From assembly GCA_900555855.1 (NCBI GenBank), contig USML01000003.1, positions 1 to 35,708 on the forward strand: a DNA stretch of 35,708 nucleotides, in the 5' to 3' direction. The notes below the pieces were generated by a model. It saw only the letters and a list, made by a program, of their open reading frames with translations. It had not been told where the DNA came from and searched no databases. Of the stretch, positions 31,594-35,708 are shown in pieces; the first letter of the stretch is position 1, and every line of letters begins with the position of its first letter. Source of the DNA: an uncultured Eubacteriales bacterium (GTDB lineage: Bacteria; Bacillota; Clostridia; Oscillospirales; Butyricicoccaceae). Both the position numbers and the translations under genes were made by a program.

Positions 31594-31886
31594 AAACCGC
31601 TTACGATATCATCAAGCGCCCGGTGATCACCGAGAAGTCCATGGAATCCGTGGGCGACAAGAAATATGTCTTTGAAGTGGCCCTGGACGCCAATAAGGTG
31701 GAGATCCGCAAGGCCATCGAAGAGATCTTCGGCGTGAAGGTCCTCAGCGTCAACACCATCCGTGTGGCCGGCAAGAATGTCCGCGGCCGCACCGGCCGCT
31801 CCGGCCGCAAGCCCGAGCGGAAAAAGGCGATCATCCGTCTGACGGAAGAGTCCAAGACCATCGAGTTGTTCGAAGGTATGGTCTGA
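31590..31886 (+). CDS. rplW: Ribosomal protein L23
   Basis: A 98-residue 50S protein at the exit of the tunnel, the docking site for trigger factor and SRP. Motifs are [35 protein letters not shown] and [36 protein letters not shown] forms the basic loop. The ATG overlaps the L4 stop by four bases, so translation is coupled. Confidence 0.98.
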   Translation: MKTAYDIIKRPVITEKSMESVGDKKYVFEVALDANKVEIRKAIEEIFGVKVLSVNTIRVAGKNVRGRTGRSGRKPERKKAIIRLTEESKTIELFEGMV

Positions 31887-31892
31887 TCCCCG

Positions 31893-31977
31893 GGGGAGCA
31901 AGCTCCCCTGCAGACGAGAGCGCGAAAGCGCTTCCGATCGCGCAGCGCCCCGCGCTGCCGAAAGTATGCCGCGGCAT
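31893..31977 (+). promoter_or_regulatory. Four consecutive hairpins in the rplW-rplB gap
   Basis: GGGGAG/CTCCCC (31893-31908); AGCGC-GAAA-GCGCT with a GNRA loop (31919-31932); GCAGCGC/GCGCTGC with a CCC loop (about 31942-31958); and the 12-base palindrome ATGCCGCGGCAT (31966-31977). No T run follows, so these are not classic terminators. The 135-base gap is the longest inside the operon part shown. Confidence 0.6.
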
Positions 31978-32021
31978 GAGGCGCGGCGCAAAACGAAAAC
32001 GAAATAAGGAGTGAATCACCT

Positions 32022-32855
32022 ATGGCGATCAAAACCTTTAAGCCCACGACGCCGTCCCGCCGTCAGATGACGGTGACCGACTACCGTGGACTGAGCAAGG
32101 TCAAGCCTGAGAAGAGCCTGCTGGAGCCGCTGAAGAAAAACGCCGGCCGCAACAGCTATGGCCGCATCACCGTCCGTCACCACGGCGGCGGCAACAAGCA
32201 GAAATACCGCATCATCGATTTCAAGCGCGAGAAGCTGGATATGCCCGCTACCGTGCTGACCATCGAATACGATCCCAACCGTACCGCGCACATCGCCCTG
32301 GTCCAGTATGAAGACGGCGAGAAGCGCTATATCCTGGCCCCCTACGGCCTGAATGTGGGCGATGTGATCGTTTCCGGCGAGGGCGCCGACATCAAGCCCG
32401 GCAACTGCCTGCCCATCGCCAACATCCCCCTGGGTACCATGATCCACAACATCGAGCTGATCCCCGGCCGCGGCGGCCAGCTGGTCCGCACTGCGGGCGG
32501 CGCCGCGCAGCTGATGGCGAAGGAAGGTGCTTCCGCGCAGGTGCGTCTGCCCTCCGGCGAAGTCCGCTACATCAAGATGGGCTGCCGCGCCACCATCGGC
32601 CAGGTGGGCAACATCGATCAGAGCAATGTCAATCGCGGCAAGGCCGGTAAGACCCGTCATATGGGCGTCCGTCCCACCGTCCGCGGCTCTGTCATGAACC
32701 CCTGCGATCACCCCCACGGCGGCGGCGAGGGCAAAGCCCCCATCGGCCGTCCCGGCCCTGTGACCCCCTGGGGCAAGCCCGCTCTGGGTTACAAGACCCG
32801 CAAGAAGAATCATCGTACCGACAAGCAGATCGTCAAGCGTCGTAACGGTAAATAA
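32022..32855 (+). CDS. rplB: Ribosomal protein L2
   Basis: A 277-residue 50S protein needed for subunit joining and the peptidyl-transferase centre. Typical stretches are [52 protein letters not shown] and [20 protein letters not shown]. The near-catalytic loop is [19 protein letters not shown], with the conserved His after GGG preceded by HPHGG, and [15 protein letters not shown] follows. AAGGAGTGA precedes the ATG. It follows a hairpin-rich gap. Confidence 0.98.
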   Translation: MAIKTFKPTTPSRRQMTVTDYRGLSKVKPEKSLLEPLKKNAGRNSYGRITVRHHGGGNKQKYRIIDFKREKLDMPATVLTIEYDPNRTAHIALVQYEDGEKRYILAPYGLNVGDVIVSGEGADIKPGNCLPIANIPLGTMIHNIELIPGRGGQLVRTAGGAAQLMAKEGASAQVRLPSGEVRYIKMGCRATIGQVGNIDQSNVNRGKAGKTRHMGVRPTVRGSVMNPCDHPHGGGEGKAPIGRPGPVTPWGKPALGYKTRKKNHRTDKQIVKRRNGK

Positions 32856-32874
32856 TTGAAAGGAGCACAATCAT

Positions 32875-33147
32875 ATGGGCAGAAGTGTGAAAAAGGGCCC
32901 CTTTGTGGCTCCCGAGCTGCTGAAAAGGGTCCATCAGCTGAATGAAGCTGGTGAAAAGAAGGTCCTGAAGACCTGGTCCCGCGCCTCCACCATTTTCCCG
33001 GAGTTCGTGGGCCACACCATCGCCGTCCATGACGGCAGAAAGCATATCCCCGTGTATGTCACCGAGGATATGGTCGGACACAAGCTGGGCGAGTTTGCTC
33101 CCACGCGTACCTTCCGGGGTCACGCCGGCAGCAAGACCGGGAAATAA
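32875..33147 (+). CDS. rpsS: Ribosomal protein S19
   Basis: A 90-residue 30S head protein that contacts S13 and the A-site finger. The sequence [38 protein letters not shown] and [20 protein letters not shown], then [19 protein letters not shown], is full length and typical. GAAAGGAG is the ribosome-binding site, 19 bases after rplB. Confidence 0.98.
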   Translation: MGRSVKKGPFVAPELLKRVHQLNEAGEKKVLKTWSRASTIFPEFVGHTIAVHDGRKHIPVYVTEDMVGHKLGEFAPTRTFRGHAGSKTGK

Positions 33148-33164
33148 GGGGAGGTAAAGTCAAC

Positions 33165-33500
33165 ATGGAAGCGAAAGCATCTGTTAAGTTCGTTCGCATG
33201 TCTCCCCGCAAGGTGAAGATCGTCTGCGATCTGATCCGGGATAAGGATGTGGCTACGGCCGCCGCCATCCTGATGAACACCCGCAAGGCCGCCAGCGAGC
33301 CGCTGATGAAGCTGCTCAAGAGCTGCGCCGCCAACGCGGAAAACAACTTCGAGATGGATCCCGAGAAGCTGTATGTGGCCAAGATCTGGTGCTGCCCCGG
33401 CCCCATTCTCAAGAGAATGATGCCCCGGGCCCGCGGCGGAGCTGCCGGCATTAAGAAGAGAACCTGCCACATCAACATGGTTCTCGCCGAGAAAGAATAA
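33165..33500 (+). CDS. rplV: Ribosomal protein L22
   Basis: A 111-residue 50S tunnel protein. Typical parts are KASVKFVRMSPRKVKIVCDL, RDKDVATAAAILMNTRKAA and the tunnel hairpin ILKRMMPRARGGAAGIKKRT followed by CHINMVLAEK. Macrolide-resistance changes arise in this hairpin in other species; nothing abnormal is seen. It lies 17 bases after rpsS. Confidence 0.97.
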   Translation: MEAKASVKFVRMSPRKVKIVCDLIRDKDVATAAAILMNTRKAASEPLMKLLKSCAANAENNFEMDPEKLYVAKIWCCPGPILKRMMPRARGGAAGIKKRTCHINMVLAEKE

Positions 33501-33515
33501 GTCAGGAGGGAAACT

Positions 33516-34394
33516 ATGGGCCAGAAAGTCAATCCCCACGGTCTGCGCGTGGGCGTTATCAATGGATGGGACTCCCGTTGGTTTGCCAAAGACGAACTCG
33601 TCGGCGACCTGCTGGTGGAGGACAACAAGATCCGTAATTATCTCAAGACCAACCTGTATCAGGCTGGCATCCCCCGCATCGAGATCGAGCGCGACAGCGC
33701 CAAGGTCCGCATCTTTATCCACTGCGCCAAGCCCGGCATGATCGTCGGCAAGGGCGGCGCGGAGATCGAAAAGCTCCAGGAGACCGTCTCCAAGATGATC
33801 GGCAAGCCTGTGGCGATCTCCATCGTGGAGGTCCGCTCTCCCGATCTGAACGCGCAGCTGGTGGCAGAAAACATCGCCGCGCAGATCGAAAAGCGCATCT
33901 CTCACCGCCGCGCCATGAAGATGGCCATGCAGCGCGCCATGAAGCTGGGTGCCAAGGGCATCAAGTGCAACTGCGCCGGCCGTCTGGGCGGCCGCGAGAT
34001 CGCGGGCGTTGAGCATTATCACGAGGGCACCATCCCCCTGCAGACCCTCCGTGCCGATATCGACTACGGCTTTGCCGAGGCGAAGACCACCTATGGCCGC
34101 ATCGGCGTCAAGGTCTGGCTGTATAAGGGCGAAGTCCTCACCGGCGGCCCCCGCTCTACTCCCGTGGAAGCACCCCGCCGTGACCGCCGCGACCGCCGCG
34201 ATGGCGATCGCCGGGATCGCCGTGACCGCCGCGAAGGCGGCGAGCGTCGTGAGCGCCGCGATGGCGGCCGCTTTGGCGAGCGCAAGCAGTTCTCTGCGGG
34301 CCCCCGGGGTCCCCAGGGCCGTCCCTATCAGCGGCCCGCCGCGCCTGCGGCTGCCCCCGCCGAGGCTCCCAAGACGGAAGGAGGAGCAAACTAA
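33516..34394 (+). CDS. rpsC: Ribosomal protein S3 with Arg/Asp-rich C-terminal extension
   Basis: A 292-residue 30S protein at the mRNA entry site. It starts [20 protein letters not shown]. The KH RNA-binding domain shows [19 protein letters not shown], and the C-terminal core has [20 protein letters not shown] and [17 protein letters not shown]. Most S3 proteins end near residue 210-230. Here about 75 more residues follow, first a charged run of RRDRRD/RRE repeats, then an Ala/Pro-rich end ([19 protein letters not shown]). The tail DNA is low-complexity. The TAATG joint overlaps rplP. Confidence 0.97.
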   Translation: MGQKVNPHGLRVGVINGWDSRWFAKDELVGDLLVEDNKIRNYLKTNLYQAGIPRIEIERDSAKVRIFIHCAKPGMIVGKGGAEIEKLQETVSKMIGKPVAISIVEVRSPDLNAQLVAENIAAQIEKRISHRRAMKMAMQRAMKLGAKGIKCNCAGRLGGREIAGVEHYHEGTIPLQTLRADIDYGFAEAKTTYGRIGVKVWLYKGEVLTGGPRSTPVEAPRRDRRDRRDGDRRDRRDRREGGERRERRDGGRFGERKQFSAGPRGPQGRPYQRPAAPAAAPAEAPKTEGGAN

Positions 34395-34831
34395 TGTTAA
34401 TGCCTAAGAGAGTCAAATACCGCAGAGTGCAGCGCGGCCGCATGAAGGGCAAAGCTACCCGCGGCAATGTTGTCAACTACGGTGAGTTTGGTCTGGTGGC
34501 CACCGAGCCCGCGTGGATCACCAGCAACCAGATCGAGGCGGCCCGTGTGGCGATGACCCGTTACACCAAGCGCGGCGGCCAGGTCTGGATCAAGATCTTC
34601 CCCGACAAGCCCGTCACCGAAAAGCCCGCCGAGACCCGCATGGGTTCCGGTAAAGGCTCCCCCGAATACTGGGTGGCCGTGGTCAAGCCCGGCCGCGTCA
34701 TGTTCGAGATCGCCGGCGTCGGAGAGGAAGCTGCAAGAGAAGCCCTGCGCCTCGCCAGCTACAAGCTGCCCGTCAAGTGCAAGATTGTCAAGCGCGAGGA
34801 CGCCGTGACCGAGAATGGTGGTGAAGCGTAA
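34394..34831 (+). CDS. rplP: Ribosomal protein L16
   Basis: A 145-residue 50S protein at the A-site tRNA corridor. The start [19 protein letters not shown] is the usual one, with the ATG overlapping the S3 stop (TAATG). Other motifs are [40 protein letters not shown], the conserved loop [20 protein letters not shown], and [20 protein letters not shown]. The last ~8 residues vary among species. Confidence 0.98.
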   Translation: MLMPKRVKYRRVQRGRMKGKATRGNVVNYGEFGLVATEPAWITSNQIEAARVAMTRYTKRGGQVWIKIFPDKPVTEKPAETRMGSGKGSPEYWVAVVKPGRVMFEIAGVGEEAAREALRLASYKLPVKCKIVKREDAVTENGGEA

Positions 34832-35028
34832 TGAAGATCAAAGAAGTTCGTGAGATGTCTCAGGAGCAGCTGAACGCCAAGCTGCTGGAGCTGAAGAAGG
34901 ACCTGTTCAACCTGCGTCTTCAGCACGCCACCAATCAGCTGGAAAACCCCGGCCGTCTTGCCGAGGTCAAGCACGACATCGCCCGGGTCAAGACTGTGCT
35001 GCGCGAGCTCGAGCTCGCCGCCAAGTAA
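34831..35028 (+). CDS. rpmC: Ribosomal protein L29
   Basis: A 65-residue two-helix 50S protein near the tunnel exit. [39 protein letters not shown] and the closing [19 protein letters not shown] match the family throughout. The ATG overlaps the L16 stop (TAATG), so translation is coupled. Confidence 0.97.
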   Translation: MKIKEVREMSQEQLNAKLLELKKDLFNLRLQHATNQLENPGRLAEVKHDIARVKTVLRELELAAK

Positions 35029-35048
35029 GCGGTAAGGAGGAACAAACG

Positions 35049-35306
35049 ATGAGTGAAAGAGCTTTCCGCAAAACGAGGGTCGGCATGGTCGTTTCTGACA
35101 AGATGGATAAGACCGTCGTGGTTGCGATCGAAGACAGAGTCCAGCATCCGCTCTACAAGAAGACCGTGAAGAGCACCTATAAACTCAAGGCACACGATGA
35201 GAACAACGAGTGCGGCGTGGGCGATAAGGTCCGCGTGATGGAGACCCGTCCCCTGTCCCGCGACAAGAGATGGCGCGTCGTTGAGATCGTCGAAAAAGCG
35301 AAATAA
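35049..35306 (+). CDS. rpsQ: Ribosomal protein S17
   Basis: An 85-residue 30S OB-fold protein that binds 16S rRNA early in assembly. Motifs are [40 protein letters not shown] and [20 protein letters not shown]. It is full length, with TAAGGAGG before the ATG. Confidence 0.98.
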   Translation: MSERAFRKTRVGMVVSDKMDKTVVVAIEDRVQHPLYKKTVKSTYKLKAHDENNECGVGDKVRVMETRPLSRDKRWRVVEIVEKAK

Positions 35307-35318
35307 GGAGGGACCGTC

Positions 35319-35687
35319 ATGGTACAAGCTGAAACTTATCTGCGCGTGGCTGACAATACCGGCGCAAAAGAACTCAAGTGCATCCGTGTCCTGGGCGGCT
35401 CCACCCGCAGATACGGCAATATCGGCGATGTGGTCGTGGCCTCCGTGCGCAAGGCTGCGCCCGGCGGTCAGGTGAAGAAGGGCGATGTGGTCAAGGCCGT
35501 CATCGTCCGCACCCGCAAGGGCCTGCGCCGCAACGACGGCAGCTATGTCCGCTTCGACGAAAACGCCGCCGTCATCATCAAGGACGACAAGACCCCCCAG
35601 GGCACCCGTATCTTTGGACCGGTTGCCCGCGAGCTGCGTGAGAGAGACTATACCAAGATCCTCTCCCTGGCTCCGGAAGTTGTCTAA
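35319..35687 (+). CDS. rplN: Ribosomal protein L14
   Basis: A 122-residue 50S protein at the subunit interface; also the binding site of the silencing factor RsfS. Motifs are [60 protein letters not shown] and [20 protein letters not shown]. It is full length, with AAGGAGG before the ATG. Confidence 0.98.
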   Translation: MVQAETYLRVADNTGAKELKCIRVLGGSTRRYGNIGDVVVASVRKAAPGGQVKKGDVVKAVIVRTRKGLRRNDGSYVRFDENAAVIIKDDKTPQGTRIFGPVARELRERDYTKILSLAPEVV

Positions 35688-35701
35688 GGAGGGCTTGAAG
35701 A

Positions 35702-35708
35702 ATGGCTA
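35702..35708 (+). CDS. rplX: Start of the next gene, presumably ribosomal protein L24 (cut by window edge)
   Basis: An ATG at 35702 follows AAGGAGG at a good distance after rplN. Only Met-Ala can be read. In the conserved S10/spc order the gene after rplN is rplX, so the name rests on position alone. Confidence 0.6.

Overview
Most of this window (about 843 to 35708) reads as a GC-rich, Gram-positive gut-type Clostridia chromosome, probably Oscillospirales/Oscillospiraceae. The grounds are the lexA-recG, prfB, YloU-FakA and S10 ribosomal-protein gene neighbourhoods, the lipoprotein signals, the DUF975 and FakA proteins, and the codon use. The first ~840 bases differ: AT-richer codons and a cobQ-cobD pair of cobalamin genes of Bacteroidales type. 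The two parts meet inside one open reading frame, most likely a chimeric assembly join.

Layout. 1-843: end of cobyric acid synthase and start of a threonine-phosphate decarboxylase, cut at the join. 844-8537 (+): a tight cluster of a beaded glycosidase-like protein (5' end missing), a membrane-anchored HEAT-repeat protein, a processive family-2 glycosyltransferase, a membrane EAL phosphodiesterase with a periplasmic solute-binding-like sensor, a membrane GGDEF diguanylate cyclase and a divergent cytidine-deaminase-like protein. This looks like a secreted-glycan system under c-di-GMP control. 8647-11650 (-): serine acetyltransferase, FakA-type fatty acid kinase, Asp23/YloU protein. 12063-20674 (+): a six-gene operon joining a complete carbohydrate-type ABC importer (propeller-fused binding lipoprotein, two permeases, MalK/UgpC-type ATPase) to an adaptor with a very long coiled coil and a MacB-like extracellular-domain protein. 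This hybrid is the strongest candidate for an undescribed system.

20675-23760: monocistronic small genes, each with clear signals: a DUF1508 (YegP) protein, a GntR/FCD regulator, a family-3 glycoside hydrolase lipoprotein and a small XRE regulator. 23852-29168 (-): DUF975 membrane protein, release factor 2 (without the usual programmed frameshift), a histidine phosphatase, RecG and LexA. lexA has an operator-like palindrome on its own -35 box.

29169-29791: a 623-base divergent control region. It holds the lexA promoter and operator, four helically phased A-tracts, a strong S10-operon promoter and a ~410-nt leader rich in hairpins. 29792-35708 (+): rpsJ, rplC, rplD, rplW, rplB, rpsS, rplV, rpsC, rplP, rpmC, rpsQ, rplN and the first bases of rplX, with hairpin-rich gaps before rplC and rplB and C-terminal extensions on L3 and S3.

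All calls come from reading the sequence and translations by eye. Family names are from recognised motifs, not searches.
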